Source: Podospora pseudocomata (taxonomy: Eukaryota > Ascomycota > Sordariomycetes > Sordariales > Podosporaceae). From it: DNA of 64,000 bases. Location of the stretch: assembly GCF_035222375.1 (NCBI RefSeq), contig NW_026946363.1, forward strand, positions 3,968,001-4,032,000, in the 5' to 3' direction. A model generated the notes under the pieces. It ran no database searches and had not been told where the DNA came from. It saw only the letters and a program-made list of their open reading frames with translations. Numbering within the stretch: position 1 is the stretch's first letter; each line of letters opens with the position of its first letter. The translations under genes and the position numbers were made by a program. This document shows positions 1 to 10,774 of this stretch, piece after piece.

Positions 1-829
1 CGCTCTGCTCGTCTGTTCGTCTGCTCGTCCACGCAAACCGAGCAAATCAGGGCACGGGGACAGGCAGCAAGCTTGATGGCCGGAACTTCAGATGACGGAG
101 CTCTGTCCGTTCGTATATCTCTGCCAGGCATTAATGTTCCAAGCTCGATGTTGCACAGCCGCATGCTGCACCTCGAAGCTATTCTTCAGCTTCTTCTTCG
201 TACTACTGGCCTGTCTGTAATTAGCAACTGGTATCCTGAAATCAAAAGTCCATCCGCCCGACCGACCCGTCGACTGTCTCTATGCTTGTTGGGTCCGAAG
301 CTGCATTGCATGGAGGCACAAGGCAGGCTGACAGCTTCGGTCTGATGAGATGGATGGATGTATAAGGCCGAGGAAGCCCAATTCATCTGGTCTTCCTCTC
401 CTTTCAGGCCCCCTTTATCACCAACCCACCACGGCCCTGTCTTTCAAGCTTCTTTTGCTGGAGATCTCGTGGATATCCATCTCCGTTGAAACCAAACAAG
501 CGAGAGCTGCTATGAGTCCGTGCACCCGCTAAGGCTCAGCTCTGGGCGAAACAGCGATCTCCCAATCACCGTAGCGGAGGGTGGCCCTGGCGTTGTTCCT
601 GTCTGTTTCTACCCCCGAAATCGCGGACCTCGGGGCCGTCTTTTTTTTTTGATTCCCATCTTCACCACTTCGTTCCAACTCGACAGTGGATTGAACGCCC
701 GTTGCCAGCCATTGGCTCTCGTCCTCGCTATGTGCTTCTGACCAGTTACACTCCTTGCATATTCCCTCGTTTGAACAGCGGGACCAGACCCCTCACAGTC
801 GTTAATCAGGCGGCAGTGACACACAATTG
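1..829. other. upstream flank, no gene seen
   Basis: No reading frame here has protein-like composition. The stretch is mixed in composition with C/T-rich patches and a T-run near 640. Its right part probably belongs to the promoter or first leader exon of the coiled-coil protein gene, because a good donor follows at 830. Confidence 0.5.
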
Positions 830-1491
830 GTGAGTGAGGTCGAAAGTGAGGTACCACGAGGCGATCTCTCTTGGGTCGAGTGTGGGTTGGGTGTTTGGGT
901 TTTGCGGGAGGGTCGCGATACGACACCATTCTCGTCAGCGGTCGAGCTGTGCTGTGCTAATAACTAATTTGTCTAATCGTTGGCAGCCTCATCTTCCGCG
1001 CACACACACACGCACACATTCCGAACGTTTTTTTGTCGCTGGACCCGACAAGTAATTGGCGCCAGATGCTCTGGGACAACGCCCCTAATCTTTATTCTCT
1101 GTTTTGGCGCTGCTGACTGCGCGCCGCTTGGATTTTGAGGGGGCGCGCATATCCGTCCAACCACCAAACTCGTTCGGCAATTTTTGGGCTTCCAGCCACG
1201 CATTTTCCAAGGTCTCCAAGTCTCCCGACCTCCAGCTTTTTCGCACCTCCACGCAGCCGCAGCTGTGTCCTTTGCTGCTCTGTTCTGTTGGATCCCCCGG
1301 ATGGTCTAGGACCTCACGATCTTGCTTCCATTCTTACATTCCCTCCACACCATTGTTAATTTTGCGCTTTGCGGTCTCTCAGAGCCAAGATTCCCGGCTT
1401 TCCGGAATTCCTACGGTGAGTGAAGGCCAGCTGAAAGCTCCGCAACAGCTCACACACCAACCCCACCATCATTGCATGAATCCTTGATCAG
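830..1491 (+). other. spliced 5' leader of the coiled-coil gene (two predicted introns)
   Basis: Two introns with good fungal signals are visible. The first runs 830-986: donor GTGAGT, several CTAAT/CTAAC-like branch words near 955-976, acceptor GGCAG. The second runs 1416-1491: donor GTGAGT, acceptor ATCAG. The exon between them (987-1415) carries short upstream AUG frames: ATG at 1066, ending after 16 codons, and an ATG GTC TAG mini-frame near 1301. No AUG in this leader reads into the main frame. Such a leader suggests translational control, but that is inference. Confidence 0.5.
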
Positions 1492-3800
1492 GAACAGCCT
1501 CTGATCTGGCAACCCGACAGCAGCTCCCAGCCCCGTCCCCAGACCCTTGCCACCGCCGTCACCACGCTGAGTGGTGACAGTCCCGCTTTCGCCTTGTCGA
1601 CCACACCAGCCCCCGCTGGTGCTTTGGGAGACCTTGCTGCTGGCAGTCAAGAAGGTTCCCTTCGCGACCCTAGCGATTTCCACCACCCAACCTCCCCGTC
1701 TTTTTTCCAGCGCCAGCAACAGCAGCAGCAAACCTTCCAACCTTGCCCCGGCACTGTCACGCCCCAGCAACGCGAAGACAGATCCCCCACACCGTCTTCA
1801 CACAGGGCTCTCCGTCGCACTCCGCGCTTCTCGGCTACTCCCAGTCCACGACCTTCCGAGACCCAGCGCCGACCGCACTTTGAGGCAGCCGCCGGTGGAG
1901 CTATCCCACCGCCGATATTCTCTCTTCCCGGTGCTCGCAACAGCTGTGGTCAACCCGAACAGGTATTCAGTCCCCTTCGACGACAGCTCTCCCAGGATCT
2001 CAGTGACGACGACGAAGAGACCTCCACTGTCTTGCCGTATCTCTACGGTCACCAGCGCCTTTCTTCCTCTACCAAGGACAAGCCGCCTCACCCGCTCCTT
2101 AGCCTCTCCAAGCAGACCCAAAGCGCCATCCTTTGGACCCTTGAGGAAGCACTTCGCCAGCCCAATTCGTTTTCGCCTGACTTTGTCGAAGAAAACGCTT
2201 CGATGGCCGACCTTCTTGCTGGTAGTGGCCCTACAACCACCAATGGCAATGGTGGTGCGACCACGCGACCAACAGCGCCTCCAGCCCAACCTGGATCCCC
2301 TCAGCAAGTAATTCGTGGCCCTAGGATGATCATGCGAGAGCGTGCCGAGCGCGAAGCGAGACAGAGAGCCGAACGGGAGCAGATGGAGCGCGCTCGTGCT
2401 GAAGAAGAGGCTCGTTTGCTTGAAGAGTCTCGGCGACGTGCTGCTGAGCGCAGAGCTCCCGTTGCTGGCGCTGCTCCAGAGATCAGCCACACCCCCAGTG
2501 ACCCAGCTTCTCAGCGACGACAACAGCGTGCCCAGGAAGCCAGTGGCCACACCCGGATGCCATCATCATCCTTGGCCCAACAGCAACCCTCTGCTATCCC
2601 ACCTCCACTGAGACCTAGAAATGCTCAGACCCCGCAGAACTTTAGCTCTACGCCCCAGCCGGGTGCCGGAGCAGCCCCATCGCAACCTGGCGCGGACTCG
2701 ACATCACAAGCCATGGGCTCCACTCGGGTTAAGAATTCGTTTCCTCATGCTTTTGAGCGCTGGGAGGCCCTGTCTGCGCACTGGGAAGGTATGACCAGCT
2801 TTTGGTTGCGCAGGCTTCAGGAAAATACAGATGAGGCTGAGCGAAACCCAATATCGTCTCAGCTCTCTCGCCAAGTTGCAGACTTGTCGGCTGCAGGCGC
2901 CAATCTCTTTCATGCCGTTGTCGAACTGCAGAGACTGCGTGCCAGTTCTGAGAGGAAGTTTCAACGTTGGTTTTACGAAACTCGTTCTGCCGAAGAGCGT
3001 CATCAGGAAGTCAATGCTACCCTGCACGCTCAACTTGAGCAGGAGCAACAGCAACGAATTGAGGCTGCTGACAATGCGGCGAAATACGAAGCTGAGAACG
3101 CCAAGCTTCAGAAATTGGTTACCGAAATGCGACGCGAATTGCTCATCTCCAAGGAAGAAGCCCGCCGGGCGTGGGAGGAGCTTGGTCGCCGCGAACAGGA
3201 AGAGCGTGAGCGTGTCGCTGCTTTGCAGCAGGGCGCTCCAACCACTGTTGGGGGTGTGCCCGTTGTCGTGATGACTCAAAGTGTCCCGAGCCGTGAGCCA
3301 AGCCGTCACCAGCGTTCGCAAAGCCAGCAAACCGCCGACACTTCGGAATACATCGCTGCCCAAGGACCTCATTACCCCGACTATGCTCAATCCACGACTT
3401 CTCAACCTCGCGCTTCTTCACCGGACAACCACCCAGGATATTTCGTTCCGACCAATGAACCTCCTCGCCAAGCTCAGTATGCTGCCGAGTCCGAAGCTGG
3501 TTACGACGAAGGTACGTGTTCCTGTACCTGACACTGCCCAACTGATGTGAGCAAGATGCTAACCGAGAAGCAGATGATTATGATGAAACCCCGACTTCTC
3601 AAGCTGAACAGACAAATTACCCACCGTCCAGTTCCCAGTGGGCAGGCACGTACACTGGACAACCCGACTACTCAGGACAAAGTTTTGCGGCTCCCGGTTG
3701 GGAACAAATGCCTCGACACCACCATCCAACTCGGCTCAGTGACGTTCTAGAGGAAGACGAGCGCAGCCGGACATCCGCGAGCCAAGTCAGTCGAGCCTGA
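1492..3800 (+). CDS. coiled-coil fungal protein of unknown function; start codon unresolved
   Basis: Coding exons are 1492-3511 and 3574-3800; the intron 3512-3573 has GTACGT, a GCTAAC branch and CAG. The first in-frame AUG is at 2203, giving 511 residues. The frame is open upstream to 1492 and looks coded there too: C/T-rich third positions, an acidic DDDEE run, an ALRQPNSF-type helix and a VEENAS stretch directly before the AUG. From 2203 the protein has a Gly/Asn/Thr-rich start, a charged Arg/Glu helix (about 2330-2450), Pro/Gln/Ser linkers, a conserved-looking block (FERWEALSAHWEGMTSFW, near 2753-2806), a long coiled coil (about 2950-3230), and a Gln/Ser/Tyr-rich acidic tail. There is no signal peptide and no recognised catalytic domain. 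I do not recognise the family; a scaffold role is only a guess. Confidence 0.75.
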
Positions 3801-5453
3801 CAATGACAGTAAATGACTCCAACAACAAACCCTGCACAAATTATGTTCGGCATAAACGACCATGACCCAACGTTTCATGAGACAGGACACATATTTCTGG
3901 CTTCGCTCGCATAGAACAGATTTCTCTTTCTGCGGTGCTGTTTTGGGTGTTCAACGCATCGACTGACGGTCTTGTTTCTTCGGCATCAAGACGTGGGGGC
4001 TACTATTTTCACAAACTCGCATTAATCACAATTGTCCATCTCATCCCCATACGACTCTCGAAGCTTTCTCATAGATCTCGTATCTTGCGGCAAAGCTTTG
4101 AAGGTGGTACAATACTCACGACATATGTGTGCATACGACTCTGCGATGTTTCCGGCATTCTGGCTTTTTTTTTTCAAACTTCATTGGCGCGGCGTTTTGT
4201 TATCATGCGACCAAGACAGGCGTGGTGTTTTTCTAAGGGGAAAGCATTCCATTTTGATGCTTGTCTGGCGGTGCCTTGTTTGCTACCGTGGACAAGCGGG
4301 TTCGGAGTACAAACGGGTTGTTCATTTCTCAAACTGGGGGGGGCTGACTTCCATGATGGGGAAAAGACAAGTTTTCCCATGACGGATTAGATGACAATGT
4401 CCATATATCGATGCGACGATGCATGTTTCCCGATATCCCTCGACAAAGGTTTCTGTGGTGCGGCGGCTTGCCCTCTGCTCGGTGCTGTGGGCGGGAAGGA
4501 TGGTGGATAATTTTTGCTAATGGGGATGGACGAGATGTCACAAGAGCGTGGAGAGTTATTTTTTTCAATTCACGGGAATGTGGCAGAAAGTCAAAATGGG
4601 GGGCAGCGCCGGGTTTCGTCTGGGGGTGGGGGGGGCAAGACGAGACGCTTTATGGAGCGGACATGGAAACTATGGAGAGGGGCGGTATTTTTGTAGTTTT
4701 TATTTTTGGACAGGTGAAGGTTCAAAGGGGGAATGTCTGACGAGGTGGCGTTGGCTGGGCTATGGTTTTCACGTTCCAGTGTCGTTTGATGGCTCACAGA
4801 GGTCAACATTGGTCACAAATCAGTAGCCCCGGAGGGTGTTGACCTTGTGTACGAGTTACTTTCGGTATTGGGACGTTTTTCTCGGTGGTCCGCCGCCGAC
4901 ACCGGCAAGTCCCGGAGGGGGGTTTGTCCATGGTCTGTTTGGTGTTCCTAGTTGAATTCAAAACCTGTCATCTGAACATCTGTGGAATCGTGCATTGCTT
5001 CATGTGTGCCTTTGTGACGTGAAATAGTGGGGATTGAGATGGTAAGACACCACCAAGATTTAGTGACATAAGCGGTGGGGGCGACCCCTGTAGCTGCGTA
5101 GCATTCAGGTACTTGAACAGCTCTCGTTTGGCGGCTCACGCCGAAACCTTTGACGTTGTCATTGAACCAGCTGCTTGAGAACTCAATTTCTACCACGCGA
5201 CACGCATACTGTCACAAGGGGTGCGGTCGTATAGGAGTACGAGCGGCTAGGCATAAGATCTCCCAAGACCCCGCGTGGAAAAGCCGTTGATCAGAGTAAA
5301 GATGGGGGCGTCGTCACTGAGGCTGCTCATACGGCCTGGTGTGTTGAGTTGCTGGTATATATACGCTCTTTGTCCCCCTCTTCATTTCCAACTCCCTGGG
5401 GGTTTCTGTTCGGATTTGAAAACGGGAACTCAATTCCTTCAAGCCTCTTCAAG
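3801..5453. other. intergenic, no gene seen
   Basis: This holds the 3' flank of the coiled-coil gene and the promoter of the HAD gene. Frames in it are short, overlap on both strands and look random. G-runs occur near 4337-4344 and 4620-4636. Confidence 0.55.
5356..5363 (+). promoter_or_regulatory. TATA box of the HAD hydrolase gene
   Basis: The word TATATATA lies 91 bases before the ATG at 5454, followed by a pyrimidine-rich stretch suited to transcription start. This is read from sequence only. Confidence 0.5.
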
Positions 5454-6914
5454 ATGAAAGCAACTGACATTCTCCTCCTCCTCAGCAGCACCCTCTCAAG
5501 AACCAGCACCGCCGCTCTCATCAACAACAAAAAAACTAGCCCCTCCCTATTCTGCCCACCACCACAACCACCATCGCTCGTCACCACCAGAGGCTTCAGA
5601 GATGACACCTTCTCCAAGCCTCCATCCTCAATAGGCAAAAGATGGAACAGACCTGACTCTGCCACCCCATCAGAATGGGAGGCCCCTTCCTTTGCCTTTG
5701 CCTTTGAGTAAGCCCTTTCTTCCCTCCCCCCTCCCCCTCCCCACCTGGTATCTTATACTGATGATAATCCCAGCATCGACGGCGTCCTCCTCCACGAAAA
5801 AGCCCCCCTCGCCGGCGCGGCCCAGACCCTCGCGCTGCTGGACTACTACCACATCCCATTCATCCTCCTCACCAACGGCGGCGGCAAGTTCGAGGCCGAC
5901 CGTGTGGCGGAGCTGAACGAGAAGCTGGGCAGCCACATGACAACTGAGAATTTCTGCCAGTCTCACACCCCGTTTCAGGAGCTGTTGCCAGTGTACCGGG
6001 ACAAGACCATCTTGGTGACGGGGAGTGACTACGAGAAGTGCAGGGAGATCATGGAGGGGTATGGGTTCAGGAGTGTGGTCACACCGGGGGACATCTTCAG
6101 GGCGGCGCCCGAGGTGTTTCCTTTTGATACCGTCCGGGGGAAGGTGGGGAGGGATTTGCCGAAGCCAATCTGGAGGCCGAGGAAGGAAGCCGGGGAGCAT
6201 CGTCAAGGGACGAAGGGGATGGTGAGGGATACTGAGCAGGAGGAAAGAGAGGGGAAGTTGGAGGATCATTTAAAGGTTGAGGCGATGTTTGTGTTGAATG
6301 ACCCGAGGGATTGGGCGTTGGATGTGCAGGTGTTTATGGACTTGTTGCAGTCGAAGCAGGGGTATGTGGGCACGTATTCAGAGGAGAACAACAAGGGACG
6401 GTGGCAGGGGGATGGCCAGCCGAAGCTGTTTTTTAGCAACTCGGATCTGATCTGGGCGGCCAAGTATCACCTTCCGCGGTTTGGGCAGGGGGCGTTTCAG
6501 CATGCGTTGGTGGGGATTTGGAAGGAGGTTACGGAAGGGAAGAAGGAGTTGGTACGGACGAGCTTTGGGAAGCCGCATAGGGAGACGTATGAGTATGCGG
6601 AGGAGATGCTGGTGAGGCATCGGGGGGGGTGGTTGAGGGCGAAGGGGTACAAGGAGGGGGAGATTGAGGGGGGTTTGAAGAGGGTTTACATGGTGGGGGA
6701 TAATCCTGAGAGTGATATTGCTGGGGCGAACGACTATGATGGGAAGGGGAAGTATGGGACGGAGTGGGTGAGCTTGTTGGTGGAGACGGGGGTGTTTGAT
6801 GCGACGAGGATGAACTTTAAGGATGGGGATGTGAGGCAGGCGGATGTGGTGAAGCCAAACGTTGCGGAGGCGGTGAAGTGGGCGTTGAGGAATGAGGGGT
6901 GGGTTGATGAGTAG
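5454..6914 (+). CDS. HAD superfamily IIA hydrolase (CECR5/YKR070W-like), probably mitochondrial
   Basis: Two exons, 5454-5707 and 5774-6914, give 464 residues; the intron 5708-5773 has GTAAGC and CAG. The N-terminus (about 65 residues) is Ser/Thr/Arg-rich with few acidic residues and looks like a mitochondrial presequence. HAD motif I follows (FAFDIDGVLLH): Asp85 is the expected nucleophile and Asp87 the expected acid/base. Motif II is in LLTNGGGK, and a late GDNPESDIAGAN block carries the Mg-binding acidic residues of motif IV. A long cap region lies between, as in subfamily IIA. The yeast homologue YKR070W is a mitochondrial protein of unknown substrate, so the reaction here is open. The intron splits the codon of the nucleophile. 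A clear TATA box lies upstream. Confidence 0.88.
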
Positions 6915-7198
6915 ATGTGTGTTGATGGGATAGATACCTTGAATGAGATGATGAATGAGATCACTGTGTCGAGCCTGATCTTGAAGAAGTGTATTTTCCT
7001 GAATGGGGGTCAAGCATTTGAGTGGGTAATAAACGTATGGCAAATTTGGTCCTGTTTAAACTTCATGGAATATACAGACTGGGTGTGAAGGCTCATCTTC
7101 TGTCAGCAGATCTCTGTTCATCCAGTCGAGGTGTGAAAGCATTCTAACTGCAAATATGTTAAGTCTTACATTGATACTCTTATAACAACCAATTACAA

Positions 7199-7289
7199 GG
7201 GCCGCTGGTCTAGTGGTATGATTCTCGCTTAGGGTTCACCCTATAGCATTGCTTGCGAGAGGTCCCGGGTTCAATCCCCGGGTGGCCCC
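7199..7289 (+). tRNA. tRNA-Pro(AGG) with a 19-nt intron
   Basis: The acceptor stem pairs GGGCCGC (7199-7205) with GTGGCCC (7282-7288), with discriminator C at 7289. The D arm has TGGTCTAGTGG and the T arm has GGTTCAATC. The anticodon stem CTCGC/GCGAG encloses a loop with anticodon AGG at 7231-7233. A 19-nt insertion at about 7235-7253 sits one base after the anticodon, the standard place for a tRNA intron. CCA is not encoded, as expected for a eukaryotic tRNA. Confidence 0.93.
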
Positions 7290-10200
7290 ATCTTTTTCTC
7301 TCTCGCGACTCACCTGCAACACTACTCAAGTAGTGAGGCTATCTTTTCTGCCGATAACTGAAAGGCTATCTTTCTATCTATGTATGTATGGCCCTGTGGT
7401 TATGTAGGACGGCAAACAGCCAACAGCTAGCTCGCTCTACGTGGGGAGTATGGTCGCGACACCCTCTAAAGGAAGCAGCAGTAAACTGCTTACACTCCCA
7501 ACCTTGATGGAGGTGTGTGACCTCTGCTTGACGTTGGCGAGAATATATTGCCATCCACTTCGCAGTGCTTCATGTGCTTCCCCCAGGCGCCAAAATAGTA
7601 CTATCACTCTACGTGGGGCTGTGAGCAAAGATAAGCCCTCATAGTAGGCAGGCCTTTGAATTCTTAGCTAGCATATATGTCTGTGTGTCCCAGGAGATAC
7701 AGCCTCTCAGTGCCATAGCCGAGGAAACGACCACTCGGGTTTCCAACGTGGTGACACACACACACACACACACATCAAGACAAAAGCCGAGACCTACATT
7801 TTCGGGTTCGTCGTTCTAGGTCTGTATCGTATCGGCCTTCATGCTGTGCTATGCAGCCACGCTTGCAATAAAAGTCAGTCTGGCGGTATGTGTCTCTTGA
7901 GCTTGATGTGTGTGTGTGGTGGTGGTACCGGTTTAATATGTGTGTATATAGCCGGGACCAATGATGTGTAATCTATTGGATGCTATTTTGGTTAGGAATG
8001 GACGTCCCGTTCTGCAGCCAGCATAAGAAACGGAATGGAGAAAAAGAAGAGAGACATTGCGGAGGAGGGGGGCCAGAGAGCTGGAACTTGGGGAATGAGT
8101 TCTTGGGCAAGTCGAGGTTCGGGAACGGATGGCGAGGAATCGTGGCGATATCGGTGGTTGAGGTGGTGGTGGTGGCCAGACTATCCCAACCCACAGGTCA
8201 AAACCCGGCGTCTTGGGAGGTTCGGTTGTTCGGTTGGAGTCGTGCAGAGGATAATCTTCCTATCCCCCTCTGCCGTGCTTGCGTCGTGCCTGCATCCATC
8301 CATGATGAAGAGTTTCGAGACGAGGCCCGAGTGTTCCTTGCTCCGAGTACGACAACCATCTCGACGATGCCAAGAACCAATACGTTATCTGATGGTTGCG
8401 AAACATGGGGCCTGGAATCTGGGTTGAAAGATAAACATTGCCTGGTTCAGGACCCCTCAGCTTTGGGACAAGGCTCGGACCGAAAATGCTAAACGGGATG
8501 CTCAGCTGGTGTTTTCTGCCCATGAGATTTTGTGTACGAGTCGTGACAGCGGCAACCAGAGCCAAATGCGACACCGAGCAGCGGGGAGAATGGGACGAAG
8601 AAGAGTATCATTCTTCTGCAGGCTCTGCAGCCCATCCTACCGATGGCCCCCCAACCTCCCCTGCGGTTGCGCCATGTACGGAAAGCTCCAAGGTTTTCTA
8701 TTCGCCAAAAATCATCGTTCGGCGTGGTATGGATATAGCATTAGCTGCAGCTTCCCCGATCTTAGGTGTCTCTGGAGGATTCAAGGTCTTGTGCTCGGCA
8801 TGGGTTGGACCATGGAACGTGGGAAAACCGTGCCGGCGAAGTAGAATGGAAATGCGGTCATGAATTGCGCCCTATGTTGTTGAACACTCGCTGGCCTGGT
8901 AGTGAGTGTCTCGATCCACGGCCAAGTAAGTGTAGACCGATAAGGATGTGTTTCCGCTGCTAAGAAGAACGATATTCATGACAACTGATTAGACAGAGGC
9001 GCTAAAAAGAACATTGCTTGAGATAGGCTTGAGAGCAGTATCATGCACCGAAGCCACACCTGTACGTAAACTCCGAAAGGTGCAAATGTGGGTGAGATGG
9101 TGAAGATGAAAAGGTGGGGGTTGAATGTGAAAGCAGAGTGGGCTTAGTCAGATGGAAACGGGCGCTGCTAACCACAAGAACTCTAAGCGATTGCGGGCTT
9201 CAAACCCATTTGACGAATTCAGGTCCGGATCCAAGACTTGGCCAATGGAAACGGAGGTGCACCTGGCAGTCAAGTCGGTCTTGGGACGGATGTTGCAACC
9301 CCGGCCGGCTGTTGTTCCCGCCCCGCAAAGAAGTTGAGAAGGAGCAAGATGGCCGGTGGTGGCTCGTGATGGCGAGTTTGTAGGCATATCCGTACTTTCT
9401 CCAGGCTTGCAAGCTTCTACAATATCGCCATCTTTGTCTTTGATTTGTACACTAGTCATACCCCCGCGAATCCCGATCGAAAATGTTGGAAATAATGCAT
9501 TTCCTAGACCCAAATTCGCCGTTTCAGACCATCGTGCCACGGGGCCAGGCGGGAGATAAGAAGAAGCATCATGGGTCGCCGATATTAAACACAGGGCAAA
9601 GAGATGCCGCCATTGGCTGAGGTCTCTTGGATGCATCGCCGCCCATCAGGAAAACGAGTGGCAAGTCCCCGTCGAGCCTACCGTGCCGTTTTGCACCCCG
9701 TTTTCCCTTACTGATTCTTTTCTAGCCCATCATCCCACATGGGCCCCAAGTGGTCCCCAATCCCGATGCCAGAGCATTTGATATTGGAGGCATGAAAAAA
9801 GACCGTCAGTGCGACATCGCTTGTGAGTTGATTCGGCCCTCCGCTTCGGACACCTCAGGCCTGGCACACCCAGCCCAGCCCTGCGGCAGCTATCACCAAT
9901 GCTTTTTGCTTCTTCTCTCCTTCTTTCGAAGCCGACCATCGCTTCCATGCGTCAGGGCACGCATTAGTGTTATCTCATCGCGACGGGATGGATCAAGGAA
10001 CAGCATCACGCAAGCAGTCTCCAGGTCTCTGGGCAATGCTGGGGCCCCCGCCTCGATCCCTGTCACATCGCCGGGAGCTCAACCCATCAAACCAGCCATC
10101 AGGCCAATTTAGGCAGGTCAGCACTCGCTGGGGATCGCTGTGGTCGACGGCTTGTGTGCTTCCTGTGCTTCCAGAAGCAGCCCCTCCTTCATTTTCACCC

Positions 10201-10774
10201 GCTAGCGAGTTGACCTGACCCTCCCATGGTCCTGCTCCCCCAGGCCCGCCGAGAAGTCGCCCAGCCGAACCAGTGTTTGCCCTTGGCCCAGTGCACTCCA
10301 TGTCGCCGACGCTGGCTGCTGCAGAGAATCCACCGTTTTCTTTCCCACCACCTTCTCCCCTTCCGACACCACCACTTCTCCATTCCTGCGCTGTCGCCCG
10401 CTGCCCCGTTCGTCGCTGGCTCTGTCTCGCCTGTGTGAACCCCGGGCCCCGCTTCTTCACTGATCAGTGAGCCAGTGTTCTGCGCATTGAAGCACGAGGC
10501 AGCCATGTCCAGTTTCAATATACATTAATCCATCCCCCTGTCTTAGCTGCGCTCGCGCCATTGACTTTGTTTTCTCTTTTTTTCTTCTCCCTACAACACC
10601 AAAACGTTGCTATTTTGCGTGACGGCCCCGACAACACACCACTGGGCGCGTCGATTACACCCTTTCTTGCTTCTCCGGCCCTGTCGCGCCGGGAGCAACG
10701 GAGCGGCCGATACTCGCTCCGCTCAACCAAGGGGATCTCTGAAGGAAGGCAGTGTGGATTGAGACAGAACCAAA
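7290..10774. other. long gene-poor spacer with a microsatellite
   Basis: No frame of convincing composition is present in this stretch of nearly 3.5 kb. The longest candidate (minus strand, 9148-9636) uses many codons that are rare in the neighbouring genes. An (AC)n run sits at 7754-7774, with GT-rich sequence near 7905-7925. The last 800 bases are C/T-rich and probably form the promoter and leader of the OPT transporter gene. A non-coding RNA could lie here, but nothing in the sequence shows one. Confidence 0.5.

Noticed and set aside
1571-2311. Plus-strand frame of 246 codons overlapping the coiled-coil gene
   Set aside because: The overlapping frame read into the coiled-coil protein has better codon use and protein features; this one is a shadow in a stop-poor C-rich region.
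9148-9636. Minus-strand frame of 162 codons with a weak secretory-like start
   Set aside because: Uses many codons rare in neighbouring genes (TTA, CTA, AGA, ATA), has no clear signal peptide core and no flanking splice sites that extend it.
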